From assembly GCA_963995525.1 (NCBI GenBank), contig OZ023214.1:11408428-11472427 (forward strand): a DNA stretch of 64,000 nt, in the 5' to 3' direction. Position numbers and translations under genes: made by a program. The notes beneath the pieces are model-generated. The model had not been told where the DNA came from and ran no database searches. It saw nothing but the letters and a program-made list of their open reading frames with translations. How positions within the stretch are numbered: the first letter of the stretch is position 1; each line of letters begins with the position of its first letter. Origin of the DNA: Escarpia spicata. Taxonomy: Eukaryota > Annelida > Polychaeta > Sabellida > Siboglinidae. Positions 1 through 13,195 of the stretch are shown in pieces.

Positions 1-519
1 TATAACTGCTTTTTTGTTAATAACAGGAATTCTTGCTAGATACATCACAAAAGGGATAAGAAAACAGGCGTATGTGGATGCCACCCTTGATTTTTTTAAG
101 GTTATTTGAATGTCACAAACACAAATTTGTGTCAATTTTTTATTAATTAATTGACATCTTCTTGTACATACCTTTACATAAAATCAAATATTTTATGATT
201 AGTGCATGTATTGTCTTTGTTATCAGGTGCTAAACTTTGAATTTACTCATAAATATTTGGCATAATCTAACGTGATCTTCTCAAACGCGTTTATCGCGTA
301 CACCAATGTTGTTTACACACCCAATTATTCTTTGTAAGCCTGTTTGTATATATTCCTGTTGATATAATACGTATATATTCCTGTTGATATAATATGCATA
401 TTGTTAATTACTACACATTAACATGACGTGAAAGTCAAAGAACTTGCCCAAAATGTAGTTAGGATGTTGAAAAAGAGAGGTGACAATCGCAGATTAGAAC
501 CATACGCGCAACACAGTCG
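1..519. other. No gene seen; short tandem duplication
   Basis: A+T-rich sequence with no supported coding region or RNA gene. The only structure I see is a roughly 23-bp tandem duplication near 347-395, built on the string tatattcctgttgatataat. Confidence 0.5.
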
Positions 520-1225
520 ACCAACTGTCAGATGTCTTGAGACAATTTAATATCTCAAGGAGAAATCACAATTTCAGGATCGAGCTCAGTAGAATGTTTC
601 TTTCTAAACCCATATTGACTATTGTAGTATAACATTTTAGAATGGAAGTAATCGTGGATTTGATCAAACATAACCCTTTAAAAAAAATGGAAATCACTGG
701 CAGGATAGAAATAGGACGATAATTGTCAGAAACATCACCTTTTTGAAAAGGGATATGACTATTGCAATTTGTAATTTGTCTGGAAATATACCAGTTATTA
801 TTGATTGATTAATAATTAGTGTGACTGCATTGCTGATATCATTTTTTAAATCAATTTTAGTAATTGTGTTGAAATACACAGTATTTTCCACAACTTAATT
901 TTGGAGGTAAACGATCAATTGTATTAACAGTAGTTTCCATGTCAATCGGGTTAAAGCTGAAGGTGTGAAATATGTAGTTTTTCGGGTAATCTTTGTATGA
1001 TTTACCTCCACTGGTAGTTGTTTTAGAGGCTAGAGTAGGACTAGCATTAGTAAAAAACGTGTTAAATCTGTTTGCAATAATGCATTTGTCATTAATCATT
1101 TCCCAATCGACTTTGAACAAATCTGGAAATTGTTCTTTCTTTTGACGTTTACATATGTGTGTAAGTGCTAAGAAATAATTACATTCTGGTATTACTTTTA
1201 TTATTTGACTACATGTGTAAAACAT
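520..1225 (-). mobile_element. Non-LTR retrotransposon RT fragment (Jockey/CR1-like), inverted
   Basis: Read on the minus strand, the region shows the segment between the endonuclease and the reverse transcriptase palm. It contains IIANRFNTFFTNASP and FSFNPIDMETTVNTIDRLPP near 1090-900, then NAVTLIINQSIITGIFPDKL near 830-770. In other frames it ends with DQIHDYFHSKMLYYSNQYGF and RKKHSTEL near 660-580. Several frame changes show that it is dead. The palm motif expected next is absent here but present on the plus strand from about 2925, so this piece may be an inverted part of the neighbouring element. Family assignment is by motif memory only. Confidence 0.7.
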
Positions 1226-1571
1226 TTGAATAACATGTGTTTATACTAATATGCCTAAGCTGGTAACCAGATACCACATATGATTTCCAACAAGGCATTG
1301 GTGTAATTATACAATGAATATATTTTTTGTTCTCTCACCATTGGTATATTATGTACATGAGTTATATAGATTGCCTAGAACTATTTATGGCACAATCTAT
1401 TTTTCATGTATATTTTTCTGTTTTGGTTATTTCAAATTGTAAAAATGTGTATCATTACTCGAATATGCTACTCACTTGTTAAGTACGCAGTCCACGAGTT
1501 TTACCAATATTCAGTTCTACAAATGCGATATTACAAAGAATCTAGTATAAAACAAAATCTACTAAAGTTAA

Positions 1572-4122
1572 ATGTTGACACCATTTGATAGATCATTTTT
1601 GAAATTCCAAAGTGATGCCCAGGTAAACTCCTTAAACAGTATATTACAGAATGATTCTGATAATGATGACGACAAGAATCAAACCCAAGTGATACAACAT
1701 TCATCCTACTTTGACATAGACTCGTTTAATAAGCTTACAAAAAAAAGTGCTTCACTATATTAAGTACAAATATTCAGTCAATAAATTCAAAATATGCTGA
1801 ACTTGAGTTATTTACTGAAGAACTTAAACAGACCAATTTCAAATTTAGTATTATATATATACAAGAAAGTTGGAAGTCCAAAAATTATGATCTGTCGCAA
1901 ATTCAATTAGAAGGTTATAACTGTATATCTCAGGGAAAGACAAATAGTACGAAAGGTGGACTAATGATATATGTGGATACTAGATACTATAAACAGATGG
2001 AAATCCCAACGAATATACAGATTGCGAAGGGCAATTCTTAAAAATAACAGGAGGTGGTTTATCAAAAACAAATTATAATTAGTACATAATAATATACAGA
2101 CCCCAAAGACTTAAATGAATATTATAAAATTTTATAAACGAATTTTATAAAATCTTGTTGATTTCTAAGAAACCAAATATGGAGGTTGTACTTGAAGGAG
2201 ATTTCAATATAATTTTTCTCAAAATTAATTAAAAAGAACAGTCTGGTGTTTTTTTTATACTCTAACAGTGAATAGTTTCTATTCGAAAATAACTCTTCCT
2301 ACAAGATTTTCAAATGCATCTGGAACATTAATTGATAACTTTTTTTGCAAACTGATCAAATCTATTTTAAACACAACTGCGTGCATTTTTACGAACCGAT
2401 TTTCCGGTCACCAACCATATTTTATTCTTATAAACAAAGATAGCTCTAAAACAGTTCCACCTAAATACATAAAAGTGTAGTCACAAACCTGTGAAGCAAT
2501 TTCAATTTTTTTTAATGGGATTAAGTTTTCAAATATTTACAGTAAGTTAAACAAAAATGAAAATGCAGATCCAAATATAACTTATAATCAAATTCATGCA
2601 GAAATTGAAAATAATAATTAGTTTCACTTACCTGTAAAAATAGTAAAATGTAAGAAGTATGTTCATAAGAAAACCACTTGGGTAACTAAAGGTACACTAA
2701 GATCAATTAAATATCGACATAATCTATATAAAGCTCAAACTTAATTATCCGAACTCATTAAGATACACTAACCTTCAGTCAAATCTTAAAACGTATAACG
2801 CTACCCTAAAACGGACTATTCGCATTGGTAAACAAATGTACTATGAATCCAGATTTAACAAATATAGTAACGACATAAGAAAAACCTGGAGAATAATTAA
2901 TTTTACAAAAAAATATATATTTAGACCTATCAAAAGCATTCGATATAATTGATCATAACATTTTATTAAATAAACTTAGTTGCAATGGTATAAATGGAGT
3001 AGCATTAAATCTCTTCAAAAGTTATTTATTAAATCATTATCAGTATGTCGAATTTGACGGAGTCCAATCAGGTATGTTACCCATAACAACAGGGGTCCCT
3101 CAAGGTTCTATTCTATGGCCTTTACTCTTAATAATATATGTAAACGACTTTCCAAATGCTAGTAAACTATTTAACTTTATTATGTATGCTGATGCTACTA
3201 CCGTCTCAAGCACAATTCGACAATCGAATAACCATATTGAAAATACTCAAACTGAAAATAATATCAATAAAGAGTTGTCCAAAATAAGTGAATGGCTAAA
3301 AATGTATAAATTATCCTTAAATGTTAAAAAGTCAAAATATATGTTGTTCAAAACTGTAAATAAACGAGTATTGCCACAAACGATAAACATAGACAATATT
3401 TTAATTGAAAGAGTGCATGTATTTAATTTTTTTGGTTTAACCATTGACGAACATCTAAATTGAAAAAATCATGTAAAAAATATATCAAATAAATGCTCTA
3501 AAACAATAGGTGTACTCAATAAATTAAAATATTTGTTGCCAATAAAAGTTAGAAAGTTGTTATATAACTCCTTAATACTGCCATATATTAATTATGGAAT
3601 AATGGTATGGGGACACAAATGTGGACGAATTTTAAAACTTCAAAAGAAGGCAATACGTATGATAAGCTTAACAAAGTACAATGCTCACACAGAACCTATT
3701 TTTAAAACCTTAAAATTACTAAAAGTATCAGACAGGAACTAAAACTTTACTATAAATTCATACATAATAAAATGCCTGGGTACCTTCAACGTCTAACATT
3801 GCAACATAATTTTAATATTCACAATCATAATACACGTAGACAATATGAAATACAAATAACAAGAATGAAACACGAATTTCTACAAAAATGCATCCGAAAT
3901 AACATACCTCGCACAGTAAGCAATACCGCAACAATACTAAAAACCAAGATCTACACTCACAGTCTACAGGGATTCGTGGCTTATGCCAAAATGTATTACA
4001 TACAATCATATAAGATTATTGTGATATAACAAACTGTCGCATTTGCCAAAATAATGGCGTGTAAGTGTACTTTTAGTAGATGCATATTTGTAATTACATA
4101 TAATAACATAATATTGATGGAC

Positions 4123-4155
<33 letters not shown>

Positions 4156-4468
4156 TAATGATTAATTTATTTTCAATTAAGGGAGTGTTTAAACAAGTGT
4201 TGTAGAAACTATTGTATTAGATTTTGGGTGGTCCCTGCGTGAGCGAACAAAATTGGTCTTAGTAGGGGTCTCCCGTCCCTTGGCGCAACTGACGCCACTT
4301 TTTCATTCACACTAATGTATTGTCTTGAATAGTTTATTTCGTGATTGTTTTTCTGTTGTAGTGAAAATAATGTTGCAATATATTGTTTGTAAATGATTTA
4401 TGTATATTTATTATCGTTCAATATTGTGTCACTGGGACAAATAAACATTTCCTTCCTTCCTTCCAGTA
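1572..4468 (+). mobile_element. Degenerate non-LTR retrotransposon with endonuclease and RT remnants
   Basis: The element starts with a pre-endonuclease segment (YFDIDSFNKLTKK near 1710). Endonuclease-like remnants follow at 1790-2060 (FSIIYIQESWKSKNYDL, GGLMIYVDTRYY), then the linker TWRIIN near 2885. The RT palm begins with YLDLSKAFDIIDHNILLNKL at 2925, followed by GVPQGSILWPLL near 3095. The catalytic YxDD box reads YADA near 3185, so the polymerase site is broken. The C-terminal part (LYNSLILPYINYGIMVWGHK) is at 3555-3620. A 3' UTR follows with a T29 run at 4125-4153, and the element ends in a (TTCC)n tail at 4452-4467. A block between linker and palm is missing at about 2900-2925. Frameshifts and stops are frequent. 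Confidence 0.75.
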
Positions 4469-4470
4469 GT

Positions 4471-5150
4471 TTTTTTCGTGATCTACCGTGTCAAATACGG
4501 CGCTTAGATCGATGAGAACGACGATTGTACTTTGTCTACGGTCTAGCGCGGTCCTGATCTCGTTGACTACCCACAGTAGGGCTGTCTCTTCGGTCGAGTG
4601 GTTTCGCTTGTATGCGGACTGAAATGTGTCCGTAAATGATTAATTGGCTAGGTAAATGTTCAATCTGTTGGCCACAACCTTTTCAATCACTTTCGAAAGT
4701 TGGGACAAATTGCTGACTGGGCGGTAATTACTTAAGGTATTCTTACACAGTGACGGCTTCTTCAGAAGTGGATGCACAAGTGCTCGCTTCAGTTCATCCG
4801 GCGTTGTTCCTTCAGTCAAACACGCATTTGTTATCGGCAACAATGATCGCAAGTGCGTCAGTGTTCTGTTTTACATGATCGGATGGTAACTGATCAAGTG
4901 TGCAACACGTACACATTCTAGCGATGATAGCTGTTACTTCACGTGTTGTTGTAGGTGTAAATGTGTCAATTAGTGGGACAAAGCGATGTGTTTCACGCCA
5001 CGGTGTGATGCGATGTCTGGCAGCATGTAAGCCGAGTCGAATTTCAGATACCTTGTTGTTGAAATAGTCCGAAAATTAATCGCAACAGGCAACGACGAAG
5101 TCATATTCGGGATACGAACGTGATGGCTTCCCTTTCAGCGATTTCACTAT
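4471..5150 (-). mobile_element. CR1/L2-like RT fragment, truncated at the neighbouring LINE tail
   Basis: Minus-strand frames give CR1-style RT blocks: FSDYFNNKVSEIRLGLHAA near 5065-5010, FTPTTTREVTAIIARM near 4965-4910, and VHPLLKKPSL with LSNYRPVSNLSQLSKVIEKV at 4780-4690. FQSAYKRNHSTEETALL (4620-4570) and LIDLSAVFDTVDHE (4515-4480) follow. The fragment stops at the (TTCC)n tail of the plus-strand element, so the palm is lost. It is a fossil with a few frame breaks. Confidence 0.75.
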
Positions 5151-7060
5151 GTATCACATTTGGGTGTGTGTAGAGGGGGGCATTTAAACTCCTAAAATAA
5201 AGCACTTTTTGTGGATTTGCCGCTCGCCTATTGTGCACGGTCGTTCACTCTACGTAGCTCCAGCTCACGCAGCTGTATGCATGCTTACCTGGCTATAGTG
5301 GTAAATATGTGTGTAATTGTCTTCGCGCTTTAATTGCAGAGTGGCTGAATGTTTCTCGGAGAAGTCGAGATGGTGTTCGATTGAACAGGTCTGCCAGGGA
5401 GTAAAGTGTAATGCGCTTTGAGCAGGCCTAATGACTACATACTTCGCTATAGAAAAAAACTTACCTTTACTTTACTTTTTGTCACTCACATAATTAACTC
5501 CAGACGGTAAGTGGACAACAAAGACTTTGGCATATTGGAAGTGCAGGTTTGTTTATCTATGTTAATGCACCTCAACGCTACGATGTGCTACGGGCATTGG
5601 GAATGCTATTTTGTTATGGGGCATTAATTCATTCATTCATTCAAAACCTTTATTATACATGTATCACTATACAATTCGCAAAGACCGTACCTGTGCATAC
5701 GACGAAGTTTGGAATATCGCAGAATTCGAAAGAGTCCGTGTTACTGAGATCTTTGATTAGACCGCCTAACCCGGAGCCACAGATGATGCCGATCGTCGGT
5801 CGATGGTTCGTTCGACTGAGCAGGAACTCTGAAGTCGACGTCGCGTCTTCATAGCTGGAGAAGAATGGTTATTTGCAATCAGGCGAACGATTAATGTGTA
5901 ATCAATAGAGCATATTATGTGTTAACGCTATTATACCTGTCAAACACACACTATAACCACTGGTGTGGCTATGCATGGGGTAAGGCACGTTAAAATAACA
6001 ACTAGCTATATCAGCGTAATATTGGTCAGTTCCAACCCAAACAAACAAGCATAAGCGTACCCTCACAATAATGTCATGCATGTTTCAATTGTAGCGCATC
6101 GGTCGTGCAAGAGATCATTGCAATGCGTGCACCATATATGAGCTTAGCCTATCACAGATGCGAAATGCTGTCAACAACGCGATGTCCACTAAGAATTCGT
6201 ATATTTCCGAATAACAAGAGTGTTAGGTTATGCTCAATTACGGTCAAAAGACGAACGATACCAACAGCTATAGTTTTACCACATTATCTTTAACTTCCCA
6301 AGTTGGCGTAATCAACTACCATAATAAACAACTACAAACCCGAGAACGTTCGACGCAGACAATTTTGTGAAGTCGTTCATAGTGTAGTCGTTGGCGTCTT
6401 GTGTGTTGACACGTGTAAATCTACAACAGTTTGCACGGATGGCTGCGTTCTGCTGTCGATATATATCGGTCCCTGACTCATGAGTGACAGACGATGCATG
6501 TCAACATACGCCGACTATCAAGAGGCGTATTGTGGCACATGCAGTCACGAGCCAGACAGCGTTACTGATTACACCAGTCTCAGTGTTACGTTTATAATGC
6601 GCCGTTCCAACAATCGTTGCTCATGGCGCCGTACAGAATGTTCGGGAAAATTGTTAGGTCATAAGGGTAGATTTAAAATCAGTGTTTAAATTATCATTGT
6701 TGTTGCAGTCAGTCACCCCAGTGACGCGTTGCACGTGGTACCCATAAATGATTGTGTTCACTGGAGCCCACGTGGTTTGTACTTTTGCAACTGTGTTATG
6801 ACCCACATCTACAACTGCGACGAGACGACGACCATACGAGAGTGTTACGGTGGATACATCACAGAGATGGCGCAGGTGGATGTGTCTGGGCCACATACTG
6901 CGCATGAACCAACAACGCCTGGTGCGGAGGGTATTCGATACCACAACGAAACTACACCCGCCATACCCAGAGGCAACATTGATGGAATTGTGTCCAACCT
7001 GAACTGTAACAGAAGCTGCACTGAGGGCGCCAATAATAGAAAAAACTAGATACAACATTT
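5151..7060. other. No supported gene; contains a SINE and weak ORFs
   Basis: Apart from the SINE at about 5330-5490 and a short ATTC repeat near 5627-5645, no gene can be supported. A 134-codon minus-strand frame (7058-6654) begins with a signal-peptide-like stretch (MLYLVFSIIGALSAAS). The plus strand is also open here and I recognise no domain. The block near 6600-6650 (YYCATGGCGCCGTACAGAATG-like) recurs near 24410 on the other strand, so part of the region is repeat-derived. Confidence 0.4.
5330..5490 (+). repeat. SINE body and tail
   Basis: The segment gtcgagatggtgttcgattg followed by aacaggtctgccag matches, by eye, a minus-strand copy at 38120-38075. The tail aaagtgtaatgcgctttgag with a later cgctata and acttacctttact matches the tail at about 38490-38575. 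The three sites therefore share one SINE family. The tRNA-like head is absent or decayed here. Confidence 0.6.
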
Positions 7061-7866
<806 letters not shown>

Positions 7867-7889
7867 GAGACAACAACGAGAAGATTAGC

Positions 7890-8727
7890 GTAGCCGAATG
7901 ACAAGTAGAGTAGAGCAGCTAGGGGGGCCTACAAAGATTTATCAGCATCACTCATTTATCATAAATGGAAGCTTGGGGAAGATCGTAGGTATTCAGTATG
8001 TATGCTCATCTTCCAAGATGAGTGATCACAACCAGATACATTTTACCATCAAAGTAAAATCAGAAATAAATAATAAAAAGCAGTTTAGGAGAAATTTCCA
8101 CAGAGGAAGATATAAGGAAATGAGGAAATAGTTAGCAAAGATAGACTGGAACAATACACTGAAGAATAAGACAGCAACAGAATGCCGGAATATCTTAGAG
8201 TGCAATAGAGTGCATCGTCAATAAATTTGTTCCCTTGAAAAAACAAGGGAAACGGTCCAGAAAGAAATACTTATCGAAAGAAGCCATTAGAAAAATTAAG
8301 TACAAACAAATGATGTGGAAGTCATATAGACGTATTGGAAATGACGAAGACTACAACATTTATAAAGAAGCACTAAACCAAGCTGATATTAGAAAGTCGA
8401 AGAGAAGCTACGAACAAAAATTTGCTTGTAATATAAAATAAGACAGCAAGAGTGTATATGCATATGTTCGGAGCAAACAGAAAGTTCAGGATAAGGTCGG
8501 TCCTCTAGAAGATAGTGATGGAAATATAATATCAGAGGGATTCTTAATGGCAGAAGACCTGAATGAGTATTTTAGTTCAGTATTTACCAGGGAAGATATT
8601 AGTTCACTGCCAGTACCAGAGACTAAATTCAAGGGGGCAGAATCAGACTATTTAGGGCAGTTAATTTTAACCCCGGAAATGGTAGCTAAGAAAATAAGGG
8701 CTATGAAGGATAATAAATCATCTGGAG
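7890..8727 (+). mobile_element. LINE fragment: endonuclease end to RT start
   Basis: Frames read SDHNQIHFTIKVKSEI near 8020, KYLSKEAIRKIKYKQMMWKS near 8270, SKSVYAYVRSKQKVQDKVGP near 8448, LMAEDLNEYFSSVFTRED near 8545 and LTPEMVAKKIRAMKDNKSSG up to 8727. This is the region between endonuclease and RT palm of a non-LTR element, with internal stops. The frame then switches abruptly at 8728 into an unrelated RTE-type endonuclease. From memory, the expected RT palm of this family resembles the fragment at 46.2-47.3 kb, so the two may belong to one family. Confidence 0.75.
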
Positions 8728-11700
8728 TGTGGCAACATGGAACATCAGAAAAACGAGTCATGGAACACTACAAATGCTAACATCGGAAGCCGAAAGATAT
8801 GGGGTAGATATATTAGGGATTGCGGAACACAGGTTGGCCGGACAAGGACACTTTCGCCCGGATTCAGGAGAAAAGTTTGTATACTCAGGAGCAACTAAGC
8901 CAGGGATGAGTGGTGTTGCGTTCTATCTATCAAAGAAAACTGAAAATGCATTATTAAGATACCATTCGGTCAATGACAGAATTATTACCATACAAATACG
9001 AGCAAAACCCACGAATATAACATGTATTCAACTGTATGCACCAACGAGCACTGCAGACGACGATGTAATAGAAACGTTTTATGATACACTGCAAAGAACA
9101 GTTGACGAGGTAACCAGGAGAGACATGGTAGTACTGATGGGCGATTCCAATGCAAAAGTTGGCAGTTGTCAAAACGAAGAAGAAAATGGAAATATCGGGA
9201 AATATGGACTAGGCGAGAGAAATGGGAGAGGAGATAGACTTGTTGAGTAGCTAAGAAAATAAGGGCTATGAAGGATAATAAAGAATGAACTGATGATCAC
9301 TAATACTTTCTTCAAACAACATCAAAGTAGACTGTACACTTGGACAACACCAGATGGTCGGAACAGAAATCAAATCGACTTTATACTGATACCAAAACGA
9401 TGAAGGACGTCTCTGTTTAATGCAAAGACAATACCGGAAGCCGATTGTGGCTCTGACCATGAATTGCTAAGCGCCAAGATTGCGATAAAATTAAGAAAGA
9501 TGAAGAGAGTGAAAGATATATTGAGGTATGACGTCAGTGATATCAAAGAAGGATACCGAATAGAGGTTACGAACCGTTTCGGTGTATTACAGACAGTGGC
9601 TGACGAGAAGGAACCAGAGGAGTTGGCAGTATCAATTAGGAACATCATTATGGAATCAGCTGACAAACACTTCACTAAAAAGAGGAGGCAAAAACAACCA
9701 GACACTGCAGATGATTGACAAAAGGAAAGAGTTAAAGAAGAACAAAGAAATGAGTGAGAATTATCATGAGAAAAACAGAGAGAAGTGCAAGATGATTAAA
9801 CGAATGTGTAAGGAAGACAAGAAGAAATATCTAGAGAAGAAATGCTAAAAGATAGAACTATGTATGAGAAGGAACGATAGTCGCAGTATGTTCGAGGAAA
9901 TCAAGTCTATGACACAGTCGTTCAAACCTAGACTTGGCGTTATTAAAGATGAAACGGGAATGACACTGACAGAAAGCGATGATATACTTGAAAGATGGAA
10001 GCAATATTGTGAAAGCATGTTTAAGAAAGAAGAAACAGAAGAGGTAGACATGGATGAAGGCAGAGAGAGGACAGAACCAGAAGATGAACTTGAGCCTTTG
10101 CGTTCAGAGATGGAATGGGCAATAAAAAGTCTAAAAATAATTATGTCCTCCCCAAATAAATCTTGTGCACTTGATCCATTTCCAACAATGCTGCTAAAAG
10201 CATGTCTCGATACACTAATTGGACCTATAACAAATATTATAAATGCATCACTTTGCTCTGGCTGTTTTCCTGATGATTTTAAATACGCCCATGTCACACC
10301 ACTTCTTAAGAAGTCATCTCTGCCTAAGCAAGACCTAAACAGTTATAGACCTATTTCTAATCTCAGCTTCATTTCCAAAATACTAGAAAAGGTTGTAGCA
10401 AGTCGTCTAAGGTCTCACATTAGCACAAATGTGTTAACTAATGTGTCACAATCAGCATATAAGCAGTTTCATTCAACAGAGACTGCCCTTTTAAAGGTTC
10501 ATAATGACATTACCTTGAACATTAATAATGGTAAAGTGACTGCACTTACCTTACTAGATCTCTCTGCCGCGTTTGACACGATTGATCACAGCATTCTCAT
10601 TGAACGCCTATTACAGTGGTACGGCATATCTGGCACAGCTCTAAGCTGGTTTTCTTCGTATCTAACTGATAGATACCAAACTATAAAGATTGGGAACTGC
10701 TTTTCAGCTGCACTGCCGGCTTTATTTGGTGTTCCCCAGGGTTCTGTTCTTGGGCCTTTGCTTTTTACTCTTTACACCACGCCACTAAGCTCTGTTATAC
10801 AAAAACATAACTTAGATCATCATCTTTATGCTGATGACACTCAGATTTACATTTCGTTGGCTACCCCGGATACAAATCGCTCCATTAACCAACTTAGTGA
10901 TTGCCTTCAAGATATCTTCCATTGGATGACTGACAGCAAGTTGAAATTAAATGCAAATAAAACTGAATTGATCATTATTGGTACTCGAATGCAGCGTTGT
11001 AAACTGGATGGTTTTTTCCCTACGCGTATTTTGAATCAGTACATCACGCCAGCAACCTCGGTGCGTAATCTAGGAGTAATCTTTGATAGAAACTTCAATT
11101 TCCGACAACATATATCTCAAACATGTCGCTGCTGTTTTTATCATATTCGTGATCTTCGCCGTATTCGCCGGTATATGTCATTTTCTGTTGCTAAGACTAT
11201 TGCAACAGCGCTTGTTAGCAGCAGAATTGACTATTGCAATTCCCTCCTTTATAATATCGCTAGCAAGGATATCACAAAACTTCAGCGTGTCCAAAATTGT
11301 CTAGCAAGAGTAGTTACAAGATCTCCTCGTTTTTCTCGCTCTGTGCCACTTTTGAAGTCTTTACATTGGCTTCCTGTACGATATCGTATAATTTTTAAGA
11401 TCTGTACCATTACATATCAGGCACTGTCCAATAAGCAACCATCTTATTTGCATTTATTGCTTACTCCTGTAAGAAAATCTATCCAGCTTCGATCATCTAG
11501 TTCTGACCTACTTTTTGTTCCTAGAGCCAACACTAACATTGGAACTAGGGCTTTTTCTGTTGCTGCACCAACTCTTTGGAATACGCTTCCTCTTAGTGTT
11601 AGATCAGTTGAAAATATTACAAAATTCCGTCGTCATTTAAAAACGTATCTTTACAACCTTGCTTATCCACCTTAGCTCCCTAGCGCCTTGACCCATCTGT

Positions 11701-13195
11701 TGACAACTGGAAAACTACTTATGGACTTTGAGATTGACCAACCCTTTTGTTTTGATGCGCCTCTGAGCTTGGTTTCCAAGGATTTAGGCGCAATAGAAGT
11801 TATCTTATTATTATTATTATTAAAAGACGGAAAATCACCTGGTACTGATTGGAAACGAGCCATCCTTATACCAATACCGAAAAAGGTGACATACAAGAAT
11901 GCTCAAACCACAGGACTATATTCCTCATCAGCCAGGCGAGCAAAATTATGCAACAAATCATAATGAACAGAATCACAACAAAATTTGAATGTGAAGTCAA
12001 CAGAACACAAGCTGGTTTCCGGACTGGAAGAGGAACAAGAGATCACATTTTCAATCTGAAGATGTTAATTCAGAAATGCAGAGAATTCAACCATGACCTT
12101 AGGATCTGTTTCATAGATTATTCAAAAGCTTTTGATAATGTTAGTCATCAACGACTCTGGAAAACCTTGATACACGTGGGATTTGACCAGAAAATTACAT
12201 CACTTATCCAAAATGTATATGTTTATATGCAGTCTGCAGTGAGAGTGTGGTACCACATATTGGTTCCCAGTCGGCAAGGGAGTGAGACAGGGGTGCATTT
12301 TGTCCCCCCCCCACCTGTTCAGTCTATACACAGAGAATATCATGAGAGAAGTCGAGATTGACACGAGAAGCAAGTTTTTTAATGGACTGAAAGTGAGTGG
12401 ACAGGAGATATATGAATTGAGATATGCCGATGACACAGCGTTAATATCCGATACAAAAGAAGGATTGGATAAACTGATGTTAAAGAGCAAAGCGAGATGA
12501 AAGGATTGAAACTAAACGTAAAGAAGACTAAGATTATGGATGTGAAGGAATGTCGAGAACCATCAGAAGTCACAGTAGATGGCGAGGAAATAGAACGAGT
12601 GAAAAGTTTTGAATATCTGGGGTCACTGATAGAAGCGGATGGAGATGGGACGAATGAGATCAAGCGTAGGTTGGCAATGGCGAGTAAAAAGTTGACGGAG
12701 ATGAAGAAGCTGTGGAAAACAACGAACAAAGATACGAAACTACGAATGATCCGAGTCTACATATTTCCAACGGTTACGTATGGATGCGAAACCTGGACTC
12801 TTAATAAGAACATTACTAAACATTTGAAAACAAGTGTTATTGAAAGATATTACGAGTTTCGTGGACTGAAAGTAGAACTAACGAATCCATCGCAGATGAG
12901 CTTGGTGTTATACCCGGGACATTATTGAATTTTGTAAAGAAACAGAAACTAAGGTATTTCGGCCTTGTGAAACGGCATCAGTGTCTAGAGGGACTAATAA
13001 TGGAAGGAAAAGTGGAAGGCAGCAGAAGCAGAAGAAGACCTAGGAGACAATGGGAGAAGGACATAGAGGAATGGATGGGAGCAGCCGTCTGGCGAGTGGG
13101 GAGACTGGCAAACGAAATAGCTGTCTATAGACAATCCATCAAGGCTGCAACGCCCGGAAATGAATAAGCAAACCCCCAAGATTCGTAAGCAGATA
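8728..13195 (+). mobile_element. RTE-type non-LTR retrotransposon, interrupted by a CR1 copy
   Basis: The apurinic-like endonuclease starts with WQHGTSEKR..., and shows VDILGIAEHRLAGQGHF near 8805, ITCIQLYAPTSTADDDVIET near 9018, VLMGDSNAKVG near 9130 and GSDHELLSAKI near 9450. The linker runs to EMEWAIKSLK at 10140. A CR1 element then interrupts, and the RTE resumes at about 11823 with KDGKSPGTD, WKRAILIPIPKK, QAGFRTGRGTRDHIFNLKML, CFIDYSKAFDNVSHQRLW and an intact ELRYADDTAL palm near 12417-12445. The C-terminal part has FEYLGSLIEADG, VTYGCETWTLNK and RPRRQWEKDIEEWMG, with a stop near 13165. A deletion between GTD and WKRA removes part of the fingers. A 36-bp foreign block sits in the endonuclease at 9247-9282. 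Several frameshifts make it inactive. Confidence 0.85.
10140..11822 (+). mobile_element. CR1/L2-type LINE, 5'-truncated, intact RT frame, nested in RTE
   Basis: About 510 codons are open from 10144 to 11675. RT blocks appear in order: LNSYRPISNLSFISKILEKV, YKQFHSTETALLKVHNDITL, LLDLSAAFDTIDHSILIERL, GVPQGSVLGPLLFTLYTTPL and the catalytic YADDTQ (10827-10844). The thumb/C-terminal part has LGVIFDRNFNFRQHI, SRIDYCNSLLYNI, LARVVTRSPRFSRSVPLLKS, LHWLPVRYRIIFKI and AFSVAAPTLWNTLP. The 3' end carries a (TTA)n tail at about 11806-11820, as expected for CR1/L2. The copy lacks its endonuclease. It sits between the RTE words ...agtctaaaa and taaaagacgg, giving a possible 4-5 bp target duplication. Because the RTE frame runs into it without a stop, a fused 603-codon frame (9864-11675) results by chance. 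Confidence 0.9.

Noticed and set aside
6654..7058. A 134-codon minus-strand frame with a signal-peptide-like start
   Set aside because: No domain is recognisable, other frames on both strands are equally open, and part of the region resembles a repeat near 24.4 kb. Kept only as a note.
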